A stretch of DNA of 64,000 nucleotides from Cupriavidus oxalaticus (lineage in GTDB: Bacteria > Pseudomonadota > Gammaproteobacteria > Burkholderiales > Burkholderiaceae), in assembly GCF_004768545.1 (NCBI RefSeq), contig NZ_CP038635.1:62001-126000 (forward strand), given 5' to 3'. Under the pieces are notes generated by a model that saw only the letters and a list, made by a program, of their open reading frames with translations, was not told the DNA's origin and did no database searches. Shown piece by piece: positions 47,725 to 55,669 of this stretch. The position numbers and the translations under genes were made by a program. Every line of letters begins with the position of its first letter. Position 1 is the first letter of the stretch.

Positions 47725-47744
47725 AAAAAACCCCGCCGTAGCGG
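47725..47744 (-). terminator. Left part of a terminator split by the IS
   Basis: AAAAAACCCC followed by GCCGTAGCGG is the left arm, loop and inner right arm of a hairpin whose remaining bases (GG then TTT) now lie at 49166-49170. Removing the IS and one 12-bp target copy restores arms AAACCCCGC and GCGGGGTTT around CGTA with A- and T-rich flanks, a typical bidirectional terminator. It probably served the minus-strand di-iron gene that ends at 49198. Confidence 0.8.
47733..47744. repeat. Target site duplication, left copy
   Basis: CCGCCGTAGCGG is directly repeated at 49154-49165 on the other side of the element. A 12-bp duplication fits the 9-14 bp range seen for IS4-family elements. The sequence itself is the apex of the split terminator hairpin. 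Confidence 0.92.
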
Positions 47745-47746
47745 TA

Positions 47747-47782
47747 ATGCCGTTCAGTTAAGTCTGAACGGCATTTTTCTTT
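47747..47782 (+). terminator. Terminator-like hairpin at the IS left end
   Basis: ATGCCGTTCAG (47747-47757), part of the inverted repeat, pairs perfectly with CTGAACGGCAT (47764-47774) around a 6-bp loop and is followed by TTTTTCTTT. It should stop plus-strand transcripts entering the IS from outside and so keep transposase expression low. Confidence 0.8.
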
Positions 47783-47827
47783 GCAGGGGTTGTAAACAAG
47801 GTGTCGAGCTGTTAACTTGCCGTTCCG

Positions 47828-49144
47828 ATGCTATCGGAACAAGTCCACGCCACCCTTGAGCTTAGTGAGCCGGCCAGTTTTGCCCGGCTCAGCGAGCACC
47901 TGCCGATGGCTTGGATTGAGCAAGCGCTGGCAGCCTCGGGGACAGCGTCCGTTCGCCGGCGCCGACTGCCAGCAGAGCAGGTGGTCTGGCTGGTCATCGC
48001 GCTGGCGCTCTATCGGCACCAATCGATTCCCGATGTGCTGGAGACGCTGGACCTGGCACTGCCCAACGATGCCAACGCCTGTGTCAGCAAGAGCGGGATC
48101 GCCCAAGCCCGCGAGCGGCTTGGAGACAAGCCTCTGTTGTGGCTGTTCGAGCAGACCGCACGGGCGTGGGTGGCTCAGGATGCTGCGCACTACAAATGGA
48201 AGGGCTTGGCGCTTTACGCCATGGATGGGACCACCTTCCGCACTGCCGATAGCCCTGAGAATCGCCTCCACTTTGGCGCGCAGAGCTACGCCAGCGGCAA
48301 GGTCGCCAGCTATCCACAAGTCCGCGGGGTCTCGCTCACGGCTGTTCCCACCCATCTTGTTGCCGATATCGCCTTTGGCTGCTATGGGCGCAACGAGATG
48401 CTCTATGCCAAGGAGCTCATTGAGCGGATCCCGGATCATTCGTTAACGATCTTTGACAAGGGCTTTCTGGCCGCAGAGATCCTGTGGGGCTTGCGCATGG
48501 GCGGCAGCGAGCGCCACTTCCTGATCCCCGCTAAGAAGAATCTGCAGTGGGAGTTGCTCTCAGGCAACGAGGGCGATGGCATCGTCCAGATGAAGGTCTC
48601 GCCTCAGGCTCGCCGCAAGAATCCTGCCTTGCCAGAGACTTGGACAGCTCGCGCGATCCGGGACGAGGACTCAGACCGCGTCCTGTTGACCTCGTTGACA
48701 GACCGTCGGCGCTTCAAGGCAGCCGACATCATTGGGTGCTACAAGCGCCGTTGGGAAATCGAAACCAGCTATCGAGAACTGAAGCAGACGATGCTCGGGG
48801 CCGAACTGACCTTGCGCAGCCGCCAGCCTGAGGGCGTGCATCAGGAAATCTGGGGGGCACTGATTGCGTACAACCTGGTGCGTCTGGAGATGGCCAAGGC
48901 TGCGCTCGAGGCCCGCGCCGAGCCCACCGACTTGAGCTTTGTGCTGGCCTTGCGCCTGATACAGGGCGAGTTGATCTGGGCAGCCGGCATGGCCCCAGGC
49001 AAGCTGCCGGCCCACCTGCAGCGCATGCGCGCCAAACTTCAGTTGGCGATCGTCCAAAAGCGACGGGGGCGTAAGTGCCCCCGTGAAGTCAAAGCCCTGC
49101 CTAAGCGCTACACCGTCCGGTTCCTCAGAAAGGACCTTAACTGA
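47828..49144 (+). CDS. IS4 family transposase
   Basis: A 438-aa DDE transposase. The catalytic residues are Asp133 (AMDGTTFRTAD), Asp210 (IFDKGF) and Glu312. The IS4 signature Y-x2-R-x3-E-x6-K is exact: Tyr305, Arg308, Glu312 and Lys319. The N-terminal ~120 residues include a conserved helical DNA-binding domain (LPAEQVVWLVIALALYR), and a beta-strand insertion between the second Asp and the Glu (about 225-300) is typical of the family. The frame is complete, and the basic C-terminus ends inside the right inverted repeat. A short leader with no obvious strong promoter precedes it. Confidence 0.95.
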   Translation: MLSEQVHATLELSEPASFARLSEHLPMAWIEQALAASGTASVRRRRLPAEQVVWLVIALALYRHQSIPDVLETLDLALPNDANACVSKSGIAQARERLGDKPLLWLFEQTARAWVAQDAAHYKWKGLALYAMDGTTFRTADSPENRLHFGAQSYASGKVASYPQVRGVSLTAVPTHLVADIAFGCYGRNEMLYAKELIERIPDHSLTIFDKGFLAAEILWGLRMGGSERHFLIPAKKNLQWELLSGNEGDGIVQMKVSPQARRKNPALPETWTARAIRDEDSDRVLLTSLTDRRRFKAADIIGCYKRRWEIETSYRELKQTMLGAELTLRSRQPEGVHQEIWGALIAYNLVRLEMAKAALEARAEPTDLSFVLALRLIQGELIWAAGMAPGKLPAHLQRMRAKLQLAIVQKRRGRKCPREVKALPKRYTVRFLRKDLN

Positions 49145-49153
49145 ACGGCATTA

Positions 49154-49165
49154 CCGCCGTAGCGG
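49154..49165. repeat. Target site duplication, right copy
   Basis: CCGCCGTAGCGG matches 47733-47744 exactly and directly abuts the right terminal inverted repeat of the IS. It is followed by GGTTTCTG, the displaced right arm end and T-rich tail of the split terminator. Confidence 0.92.
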
Positions 49166-49197
49166 GGTTTCTGTCGGTTTGGCAGCGAGCCGCCGGA

Positions 49198-50061
49198 TCA
49201 GGCCTGCGCCGGCTGGGCGCCGCCGGCGCCGGGCAGGCGGGCGTTCAGTTCCTTGCGGTAGCGGTTCAGGTCCTGCACCGACTCAAACGTGCGTTCGAAC
49301 AGCAGCGACATATTGTGCAGGATCCGTTCGATGACCTTCTTCTCCCAGCCTTCGTCGAAGCGGATCTGCTCGTCCAGCCATTTCTCCAGCCAGTCCGGGT
49401 CGGGCAGGCGCGACTGCACGGTGTCGTTGGGGAACAGCGCCTTGTTGACGTGCAGGTTGGTCGGGTGCAGCGGCTTCTCGGTGCGCCGCGCCGATGCCAT
49501 CAGCACGCCAATCTTGGCGAACGCGGCGCGCGCGTTATCGCCGAATTGCGCCAGGTATTTCTTCATGTAGCGCAGGTACGCGCCGCCGTGGCGGGCTTCA
49601 TCCTGCGACAGGGTGCGGTAGATATGCTTGATCACCGGTTCCGAGTGCCATTCGGCAGCGCGGCGGTACCAGTGGTTCAGGCGGATCTCGCCGCAGAAAT
49701 GCAGCATCAGCGTTTCCAGCGGCGGCGCCGGGTCGAACTCGAAGCGCACGGCGTGCAATTCTTCTTCGGTCGGCACCAGGTCCGGGCGGAAGCGGCGCAG
49801 GTACTCCATCAGCACCAGCGAGTGCTTCTGTTCCTCGAAGAACCAGATGCTCATGAACGCCGAAAAGTCGGAATCGTGGCGGTTGTCACGCAGGAACATC
49901 TCGGTCGCCGGCAGGGCGGACCATTCCGTGATCGCGTTCATGCGAATGGTCTTGGCCTGGTCGTCCGTCAGCAGGCTGGCGTCGAAGGTATCCCAGGGGA
50001 TGTCCTTGTCCATGTGCCAGCGGACGGCTTCCAACGATTTGAACAGTTCGGGGTAGAGCAT
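49198..50061 (-). CDS. Ferritin-like di-iron protein
   Basis: A 287-aa helical protein of the ferritin-like superfamily. Candidate metal ligands appear in order: Glu46 in ITEWSALPA, the pair in FFEEQKHSLVL (ExxH), a later Glu in the HFCGEIRLNHWYRRAAEWHSEP helix, and the second ExxH in SQDEARHGGAYLRYM. This arrangement is that of di-iron oxygenases and desaturase-like proteins rather than iron-storage ferritin, and the length fits. The substrate is unknown. Its original terminator has been split by the IS at its 3' end, so its transcript now probably runs antisense into the IS. The stop is at 49198-49200. Confidence 0.75.
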   Translation of the reverse strand: MLYPELFKSLEAVRWHMDKDIPWDTFDASLLTDDQAKTIRMNAITEWSALPATEMFLRDNRHDSDFSAFMSIWFFEEQKHSLVLMEYLRRFRPDLVPTEEELHAVRFEFDPAPPLETLMLHFCGEIRLNHWYRRAAEWHSEPVIKHIYRTLSQDEARHGGAYLRYMKKYLAQFGDNARAAFAKIGVLMASARRTEKPLHPTNLHVNKALFPNDTVQSRLPDPDWLEKWLDEQIRFDEGWEKKVIERILHNMSLLFERTFESVQDLNRYRKELNARLPGAGGAQPAQA

Positions 50062-50247
50062 GGTAAGCCTTTGAAATTACGGGCAGATTCTACCAGATGC
50101 GAATTATTCTCTTCTCCTTTTTTAGGGCGGATAGGGGCAAATGCAACGACTTTTGCGGAGGTTTGGCGCAGCCGACTGCATATTGCGGGCGATCAGCGGC
50201 GCGCCGGACGGCACAGGTGCCAGCAACGGCGCCTGGCGGGCAGGTGC

Positions 50248-51534
50248 TCAGGGCGAAACCGCGCCCTCGTGCAAGGCGGCAGGTGCAGTGCCCGGCACCA
50301 CGCCGTACAGGAACGCGGCCAGTTCGGCGGCCTGCGCTTCGGCGTCGCGCTCGCCCAGCGCCATCAGCGCCTGGGTGAACTCGGGTTCGAACAGCAGGTA
50401 GCTGGCGAAGGCGGCGCCGCGCGCCTCGGTACCGCCCAGCGGCGCCAGCAGCGCGCGCACGGTGCGCGGCAGCTGCTTCTGGTGTTCGGCGGCGAGCGCC
50501 TCGATCGGTTCGCTGGGAGAGATCGTCATGACCTGCACCGGGCGCCAGCCTTCGCGGTCGCCGGCGATCTCGGGCATGCGCGCCAGCAGCCGGTTGATAT
50601 GCAGCAGCCGCTCCAGGTCGGCATTGAGGCCGTCCAGGAAGATGCTGGCCAGCGCCTGGCCGCCCACCTGCGCCAGCGACGGGTAGCCGCCGGCGGGCAC
50701 GGTGTCGAACCAGCCCGAGCGCTGGCGCGAGGCTGCGCCGATCGCCAGGATGCGCGATGCGCCCAGGTGGATCGCCGGCGACAGCGGCGACATCTGCCGC
50801 ATGGTGCCATCGCCGAACCACTCGTGATGGCCGTCGATCTCGAGCGGAACCGAGGGGAACAGGAACGGTATCGATGCAGAGGCCAGCAGGTGGTCCACCG
50901 TGATCGGCGCCGGCACAGCGATGCGCTGGCTGCGGTGCCACGGATGGATGCGGTGGTGCGACTGGTAGAAGGTGACGTGGCGGCCGGTGCTGTAGGACAG
51001 CGCGGTGACCGCGAACGCCTGCAGCGCGCCGCTGTCCAGGCTGGCCTGCACCCGCGCGGGATCGAACAGCTCGCCCAGCATGCCGCCTAGCGGCGTGTTG
51101 TCGAACAGCGCGCGCGGTGCCCGGCGCTGCGTGGCCCAGCCCAGCGCCAGCGTCGACAGCCAGCGTGCGCCCGATATGCCCACGCGCAGCACGTCGGTGC
51201 GGTAGACGTCGTCGGCATGGATGCCGTGCCACAGCGCGCCCAGGCTTTGCGTGGCGGCCTGGAAATCGCCGGCATTGATGGCCAGCCCGGCACCGTTGAT
51301 CGCGCCCGCCGAGGTGCCGGCGATGATGCCGAACGGCAGCCCGCCATGCGCCTTGCCGTGGCGCGCGGCAATGCGCACCAGCCCGCACAGCACGCCAGCC
51401 TGGTAGGCGGCGCGCGCGCCGCCGCCCATCATGATCAGCGCGGTGGCGTTGGGATTGGGGCCGTTAGGCGCGCCAGGGACGCCAGGGCCGTTGTGCGGGG
51501 TCGGATGGTGTCCCGGCAGGGGCTCGCGGTGCAT
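50248..51534 (-). CDS. Patatin-like phospholipase
   Basis: A 428-aa protein from ATG 51534. After a Pro/Asn-rich start comes the oxyanion motif MMGGGARAAYQAGVL (about 35-50), the nucleophile elbow GTSAG (Ser in IIAGTSAGAING) and the catalytic Asp in FGDGTMRQMSPLSPAIHLGA, where the dyad motif reads DGT instead of the common DGG or DGA. It is a cytoplasmic or membrane-associated acyl hydrolase. It lies 58 bp downstream of phaM on the same strand; a role in lipid turnover or in granule lipids is possible but unproven. Confidence 0.88.
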   Translation of the reverse strand: MHREPLPGHHPTPHNGPGVPGAPNGPNPNATALIMMGGGARAAYQAGVLCGLVRIAARHGKAHGGLPFGIIAGTSAGAINGAGLAINAGDFQAATQSLGALWHGIHADDVYRTDVLRVGISGARWLSTLALGWATQRRAPRALFDNTPLGGMLGELFDPARVQASLDSGALQAFAVTALSYSTGRHVTFYQSHHRIHPWHRSQRIAVPAPITVDHLLASASIPFLFPSVPLEIDGHHEWFGDGTMRQMSPLSPAIHLGASRILAIGAASRQRSGWFDTVPAGGYPSLAQVGGQALASIFLDGLNADLERLLHINRLLARMPEIAGDREGWRPVQVMTISPSEPIEALAAEHQKQLPRTVRALLAPLGGTEARGAAFASYLLFEPEFTQALMALGERDAEAQAAELAAFLYGVVPGTAPAALHEGAVSP

Positions 51535-51592
51535 GGGGGAAGGCGCTGCGTAGCGACAGGTCAGGCGGTGCGCAGTTGCGTCCGCAGTTGCG

Positions 51593-52459
51593 TCATTCGT
51601 CGCCGCCGTTGTCGTCGTCCTTGGCGGCGTGGTTGCCGGTGGGCGTGGGTTTGGCCGTCTTGCCTGCAGCGGGCTTCTTTGCGGCAGTTTTCTTTGCAGC
51701 GGGCTTGGCCGCAGCCTTGGTCCCCGACTTGGCCGCACTCGTGGCGCCGCTCTTTGCCGTGGCGCTCGCCCTGGCGCCGTTGCCGTTGCCAGCGGCCTTG
51801 CGTGAGGTGGCTTTGGCCGCGGACCCGCCGTCCGGCGCGGCCCCCGGCTGTGCCGGCATGCCGCCGGCGCCGAAGGCGCCCATGTTGAACGGCGCGATGC
51901 TGGCCGCGGCTGCGCTGCTGGCGATCTGGCTGAACTGGTGCTGCAGCAGGTCCCACCACAGCGCGGCGTTGGGTGCGCCTTCGGGTGCAGCGTCTGGCGC
52001 TGCCTCGGCCGACGGCTCGGGAGCCGGCTCCGGCTCGGCGCCGGCCTGCGCCGCGTGTGCTTCTTCGCGGGGCCTGGTGGTGCCGGAACCTGCGCCGGTG
52101 TCGGCGCCGGCGCGCTGCGGTGGCGCTGCGCTCGGCGCATTGGCGGCCCGCGCCACGTTTTCCATTGCCGACTGCATGGCGTCGGGCGAGAGCGCGTTGC
52201 CGAAGGTCTGCAGCGCCACCAGCGTGGCGCGCTGCACCTCCAGGCCCTGGATCGTGGTGCGCAGCAGGTTGGTGTTCAGCTGCAGCCAGCTCTCCACTGC
52301 CTTGAGGTCGGCAATGCGCTTGTCGAGGTCATCCAGGTCCATCGGCGGCGTCATCGCCTGCAGCCCGGGCATCAGGCCGCCGGACATGCCGGCGCTGCCA
52401 CCCCACAGGCGGCGCATGAAGTCGAAGCCGTTGGTGAAATCGGGAATCTGTCCGAACAT
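51593..52459 (-). CDS. phaM: PHA granule regulatory protein PhaM
   Basis: A 288-aa protein from ATG 52459. The N-terminus [21 protein letters not shown] is the PhaM signature region that activates PHA synthase. A coiled helical part follows (about 40-110), then a Pro/Glu/Ala linker. The C-terminus (about 215-275) is a Lys/Ala-rich tail with [26 protein letters not shown], histone-type repeats that bind the nucleoid in Ralstonia eutropha, ending in an acidic DDDNGGDE. It sets granule number and distributes PHB granules to daughter cells. Its presence implies that this organism accumulates polyhydroxyalkanoates. Confidence 0.9.
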   Translation of the reverse strand: MFGQIPDFTNGFDFMRRLWGGSAGMSGGLMPGLQAMTPPMDLDDLDKRIADLKAVESWLQLNTNLLRTTIQGLEVQRATLVALQTFGNALSPDAMQSAMENVARAANAPSAAPPQRAGADTGAGSGTTRPREEAHAAQAGAEPEPAPEPSAEAAPDAAPEGAPNAALWWDLLQHQFSQIASSAAAASIAPFNMGAFGAGGMPAQPGAAPDGGSAAKATSRKAAGNGNGARASATAKSGATSAAKSGTKAAAKPAAKKTAAKKPAAGKTAKPTPTGNHAAKDDDNGGDE

Positions 52460-52524
52460 GGTCGCGTGCTCCGTGTGCGGCGCAGCCCTCGCGCCCGGAT
52501 GCGGGCCGCGCGGCTGCGTCGTCG

Positions 52525-53361
52525 TTACCTGAATTGTGGCGGCCGCTTCTGGCGCAGGCTCGCCATGCCTTCGTGCACGTCGGGGCCGGCAAAGCCCATG
52601 AATTCGAGCGCCAGCGAGGTATCGAAAGCGGGACCGGCCATGCGCAGCCAGTTGTTGAGGGCGTACTTGGTCCAGCGGATCGCTGTCTGCGACCCCGCCG
52701 CCAGCCGGTTGGCTACCTCGAAGGCACGCGCCACCAGTTCGTCCTCTTCCACCGCCAGCGAGACCAGGCCGATCCGCTCGGCCTCTTCGCCGCTGACCGA
52801 CTCGCACAGCATCAGATAGTACTTGGCCTTGGCCATTCCGCACAGCAGCGGCCACACGATCGCGGCATGGTCGCCCGCGGCCACGCCCAGCCGGGTATGG
52901 CCGTCGACGATGCGCGCGGTCTTCGAGGCGATCGAGATATCGGCCAGCAGCCCTGCCACCAGGCCGGCACCGACGGCCGGGCCATGCATCGCCGAGACCA
53001 CCGGCTTGTCGCAGTTGATGACGTTGTAGACCAGGTCGCGCGCTTCGTGCCACACGCGCGTGCGGGTCTCGAAATCGTTGGCCATGTCTTCCACCAGCGC
53101 CAGGTCGCCGCCGGCGGAGAAGCCCTTGCCCTCTCCGCGGATCAGCGCCACACGGATGTCGGGATCGGCGGAGACGTCGCGCCAGATCTCGGCCAGCTCG
53201 CGGTGCATGTTGGCGTCGGCCGTGGCCAGCTTCTGGTTGGCCGACTGCGCCGCGCCCATGACGACCTCGAGGATGGGGCCGTGGCGGCGCAGCGTCAGCG
53301 CGCGGTAGCGCGCGTAGCGTTCGGAAAGTTCGGTGGAAGAGGCGTCGTTCGGGGCAGTCAT
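52525..53361 (-). CDS. Crotonase-fold (enoyl-CoA hydratase/isomerase) protein
   Basis: A 278-aa crotonase-superfamily protein. The oxyanion-hole segments [18 protein letters not shown] and [22 protein letters not shown] are present. Neither canonical hydratase glutamate is seen: the position after the second GxG reads Val/Ala, and the FGxPE motif is replaced by [14 protein letters not shown]. It is therefore probably not a simple enoyl-CoA hydratase; an isomerase, hydrolase or decarboxylase using Asp or His is more likely. A TetR-type operator and -10 element lie upstream at 53415-53440. It precedes phaM on the same strand, 65 bp away. Confidence 0.85.
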   Translation of the reverse strand: MTAPNDASSTELSERYARYRALTLRRHGPILEVVMGAAQSANQKLATADANMHRELAEIWRDVSADPDIRVALIRGEGKGFSAGGDLALVEDMANDFETRTRVWHEARDLVYNVINCDKPVVSAMHGPAVGAGLVAGLLADISIASKTARIVDGHTRLGVAAGDHAAIVWPLLCGMAKAKYYLMLCESVSGEEAERIGLVSLAVEEDELVARAFEVANRLAAGSQTAIRWTKYALNNWLRMAGPAFDTSLALEFMGFAGPDVHEGMASLRQKRPPQFR

Positions 53362-53414
53362 GGGGGGCCTGTCAGGTGAGTGGCGCGCGGCCGCGCCGGG
53401 TGCATCGTGGATTT

Positions 53415-53432
53415 ACCAACCGATCGGTCGGT
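53415..53432 (-). promoter_or_regulatory. TetR-type operator upstream of the crotonase gene
   Basis: An 18-bp near-perfect palindrome, ACC-A-ACCGATCGGT-C-GGT, with a perfect 10-bp core ACCGATCGGT. Sites of the ACCGACCG..CGGTCGGT type are known for TetR regulators of fatty-acid, branched-chain and aromatic acyl-CoA genes. It lies 54 bp upstream of the crotonase start and just downstream of a -10 element, in position to block transcription. No TetR gene is in this window. Confidence 0.6.
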
Positions 53433-53434
53433 CA

Positions 53435-53440
53435 ATTATA
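53435..53440 (-). promoter_or_regulatory. Candidate -10 element of the crotonase promoter
   Basis: On the minus strand TATAAT (53440-53435) directly precedes the TetR-type palindrome, placing the transcription start inside the operator. No strong TTGACA-like -35 is seen at the usual spacing, so an activator or an extended element may be needed. Confidence 0.4.
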
Positions 53441-53491
53441 TGCACATCCGGCGCACCCTTGCCGACAGGCGCGGCCGGCTCAGTTGCCGGC

Positions 53492-54472
53492 TCAGGGCGC
53501 GGCCACCAGCTGGTCGATCGCCCCGAACACCGAATGCCCCTGCGCGTCGAACATCTCGATCTTGACCGCGTCGCCGAACTTCATGAACTCGGTGGCGGGC
53601 TTGCCGTCGTCGATGGTCTCGAGCATGCGCTTCTCGGCGATGCAGCAGTAGCCCTTCTTGCGGTCGACGTTGGAGATCGTGCCCGAGCCGACGATGCTGC
53701 CGGCGCGCACGTTGCGGGTCTTGCAGATATGCGCGATCAGCTGGCCGAAGTCGAACACCATGTCGGTGCCGCAGTCGGGCTGGCCGACCTTCCTGCTGTT
53801 CCAGTGCACCGTCATCGGCAGGTGCACCTTGCGCTCGCGCCAGGCCTCGCCCAGCTCGTCGGGCGTGACGGCGACCGGAGAGAAGGCGGTCGCCGGCTTG
53901 CTCTGGAAGAAGCCGAAGCCCTTGCCCAGTTCCGCGGGGATCAGGTTGCGCAACGAGACGTCGTTGGCCAGCAGCACCAGGCGGATGGCTTCGCCGGCCT
54001 GTTCGGGCGTGGCACCCATCTTCACGTCGCCGGTGATGACCGCGACCTCGGCCTCGAAGTCGATGCCGAAGGCTTCGCTGGCGCACACGATGTCATCGTG
54101 CGGGCCGAGGAAGTCGTCCGAGCCGCCCTGGTACATCAGCGGGTCGGTCCAGAACTCGGGCGGCATTTCGGCGCCGCGCGCCTTGCGCACCAGTTCGACG
54201 TGGTTGACGTAGGCCGAGCCGTCGGCCCACTGGTAGGCGCGCGGCAGCGGCGCCATGCAGTCCCTGGGGTTGAACGCGAACGGATGGCGCGCGCGGCCGG
54301 TGTTGAGCGCGTCGTACAGGTCCTGCAGCTGCGGCGCGTAGAAATGCCAGTCGTCCAGCGCGGTCTGCAGCTTGCCGGCGATGTCGGTGGCGAAGTGGGC
54401 TTGCTTCAGGTCGCGCGACACGACCGCCAGCTGGCCGTCGCGCGAACCGTCCTTCAGGGTTGCGAGTTTCAT
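53492..54472 (-). CDS. Fumarylacetoacetate hydrolase family protein 2
   Basis: A 326-aa FAH-fold enzyme of a different subgroup from the one at 4897. The N-terminal domain (about 1-100) includes LPRAYQWADGSAYVNHVELVRKARG. Metal-binding residues are expected in FEAEVAVITGD, and the core carries FQSKPATAFSPVAVTPDELG and GSIVGSGTISNVDRKKGYCCIAEKR. Such proteins are frequent near aromatic ring-cleavage or tyrosine catabolism genes; the reaction here is unknown. Downstream are the crotonase gene (130 bp, own operator) and upstream a Bug receptor. Confidence 0.87.
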   Translation of the reverse strand: MKLATLKDGSRDGQLAVVSRDLKQAHFATDIAGKLQTALDDWHFYAPQLQDLYDALNTGRARHPFAFNPRDCMAPLPRAYQWADGSAYVNHVELVRKARGAEMPPEFWTDPLMYQGGSDDFLGPHDDIVCASEAFGIDFEAEVAVITGDVKMGATPEQAGEAIRLVLLANDVSLRNLIPAELGKGFGFFQSKPATAFSPVAVTPDELGEAWRERKVHLPMTVHWNSRKVGQPDCGTDMVFDFGQLIAHICKTRNVRAGSIVGSGTISNVDRKKGYCCIAEKRMLETIDDGKPATEFMKFGDAVKIEMFDAQGHSVFGAIDQLVAAP

Positions 54473-54563
54473 GGGATGCGATGCGGTAGAGAGCGGGGCG
54501 CCCGCGCGGCGGACGCAGCGCCCGCTAGTCTACCGCGCCACGCTGCGCGCCCCAGCGGATGGC

Positions 54564-55571
54564 TTAGTCGACCGTGATGCCCTTGGCCTTGATCAGCTTG
54601 CCCCAGCGCTCGGCTTCGGCGCGCGCGTAGGCAGCGAATTCCTCGGGCGTGCCCGACACCGCCTCGACCCCCACGCCTTCCAGCTTCTTCTGCACCTCGG
54701 GCGTCTTCAGCGCCTTGACCAGCTCGGCGTTCAGCCGCGTGACCACCGCCTTGGGCGTGCCCGCCGGCGCCACCAGGCCTTGCCAGGCGTAGGCCTCGAA
54801 GTTGCTCACGCCGCCTTCGGCCACGGTCGGCACGCCTGGCAGCACCGCCAGCCGCTTCGGCGTGGCCACGCCCAGCGCGCGCAGCTTGCCGGCGCTCACG
54901 TTCTGCTGGCCCGAGGCCAGGTCAAGGAACATCAGGTCGACCTGGCCGGCGAGCAGGTCCTGCACCGCCGGTGCCGCGCCCTTGTAGGGCACGTGCGTCA
55001 TCTTGACCCTGGCCTGGTCCATGAACAGCTCCATGGCCAGGTGGTGGGGGCTGCCCGCGCCGGGCGAGGCGAAGTTGACCTTGCCGGGGTTCTTCCGCGC
55101 GTATTCGATGGCTTCCTGCAGGGTGCGCGCCGGGAACTTGGGAGTGGCCACCAGCACCAGCGGGAAGCGCGCCAGCTGGCCGATATAAACGAAGTCCTTG
55201 TCGGGGTTGTACGGCAGCTTCTTGTACAGCGACGGATTGGCCGCGAGCGTGGCGGTGTCGGCGGTCAGCACGGTGTAGCCATCGGGCTTGGCGTGGGCGA
55301 CAGCATCGGCGCCGACGATGGTGGCGGCGCCCGGGCGGTTGTCGATCACCACCTGCTTGCCCAGCCCCGGCGTGATCGCCTGGGCCACGGTGCGCGCCAC
55401 CACATCGGTGCCGCCGCCGGCCGGGTAGGGCACGACCCAGCGGATCGGCTGGGCGGGCCAGTCATCGGCATGCGCGGGCGCGCTGGCGGTGAACAGGGCG
55501 CCGGCGGCAGCCATGGCGGCGAGCATGAAATGGGCATGGCGACGCCCAGGGAAGGGACGCAGGGGGCGCAT
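54564..55571 (-). CDS. Bug family solute receptor (TctC-like) 2
   Basis: A 335-aa periplasmic receptor. ATG 55571 gives an N-terminus with a signal peptide (about 1-35, ending APAHA-DD). The mature motif WPAQPIRWVVPYPAGGGTDVVAR and the DNRPGAATIVGADAVAHAKPDGYTVL segment are diagnostic for Bug proteins. It is divergent from an IclR regulator and upstream of an FAH hydrolase on the same strand, so it probably delivers the acid substrate handled by that hydrolase. Confidence 0.92.
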   Translation of the reverse strand: MRPLRPFPGRRHAHFMLAAMAAAGALFTASAPAHADDWPAQPIRWVVPYPAGGGTDVVARTVAQAITPGLGKQVVIDNRPGAATIVGADAVAHAKPDGYTVLTADTATLAANPSLYKKLPYNPDKDFVYIGQLARFPLVLVATPKFPARTLQEAIEYARKNPGKVNFASPGAGSPHHLAMELFMDQARVKMTHVPYKGAAPAVQDLLAGQVDLMFLDLASGQQNVSAGKLRALGVATPKRLAVLPGVPTVAEGGVSNFEAYAWQGLVAPAGTPKAVVTRLNAELVKALKTPEVQKKLEGVGVEAVSGTPEEFAAYARAEAERWGKLIKAKGITVD

Positions 55572-55669
55572 CGGTAGTCTCCGTGTTAAAAAGGGGCCCG
55601 GCTTGGCGGGCATCGACACGCGCGCCGCCGGGTCTGTTGCGAAGGAAGTCTACCGATGGCTTAAAAATT

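Larger units (their letters stand above)
47471..47744. other. Intergenic region upstream of rfaE2, left of the IS
   Basis: 274 bp that should hold the rfaE2 promoter on the minus strand. A 7-bp stem CACCGGC/GCCGGTG with AAGC loop lies at 47662-47679, and an imperfect ATTGGCG/CGCCAAT palindrome at 47701-47723. The end (47725-47744) is the left half of the terminator split by the IS. I see no gene. Confidence 0.6.
47745..49153 (+). mobile_element. Complete IS4-family insertion sequence, 1409 bp
   Basis: The element is bounded by perfect 18-bp terminal inverted repeats (left TAATGCCGTTCAGTTAAG at 47745-47762, right copy at 49136-49153) and flanked by 12-bp direct repeats. It contains one transposase gene on the plus strand. 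The transposase stop codon lies inside the right inverted repeat, and the left end carries a terminator-like hairpin. All parts are intact, so it is potentially active, and the perfect duplication suggests recent insertion. I cannot name the ISfinder entry. Confidence 0.95.

Noticed and set aside
47745..49153. The IS as part of a composite transposon or genomic island
   Set aside because: Only one IS copy is present and the flanks are ordinary core genes (rfaE2, di-iron protein) joined by a perfect target duplication, so it is a simple insertion.
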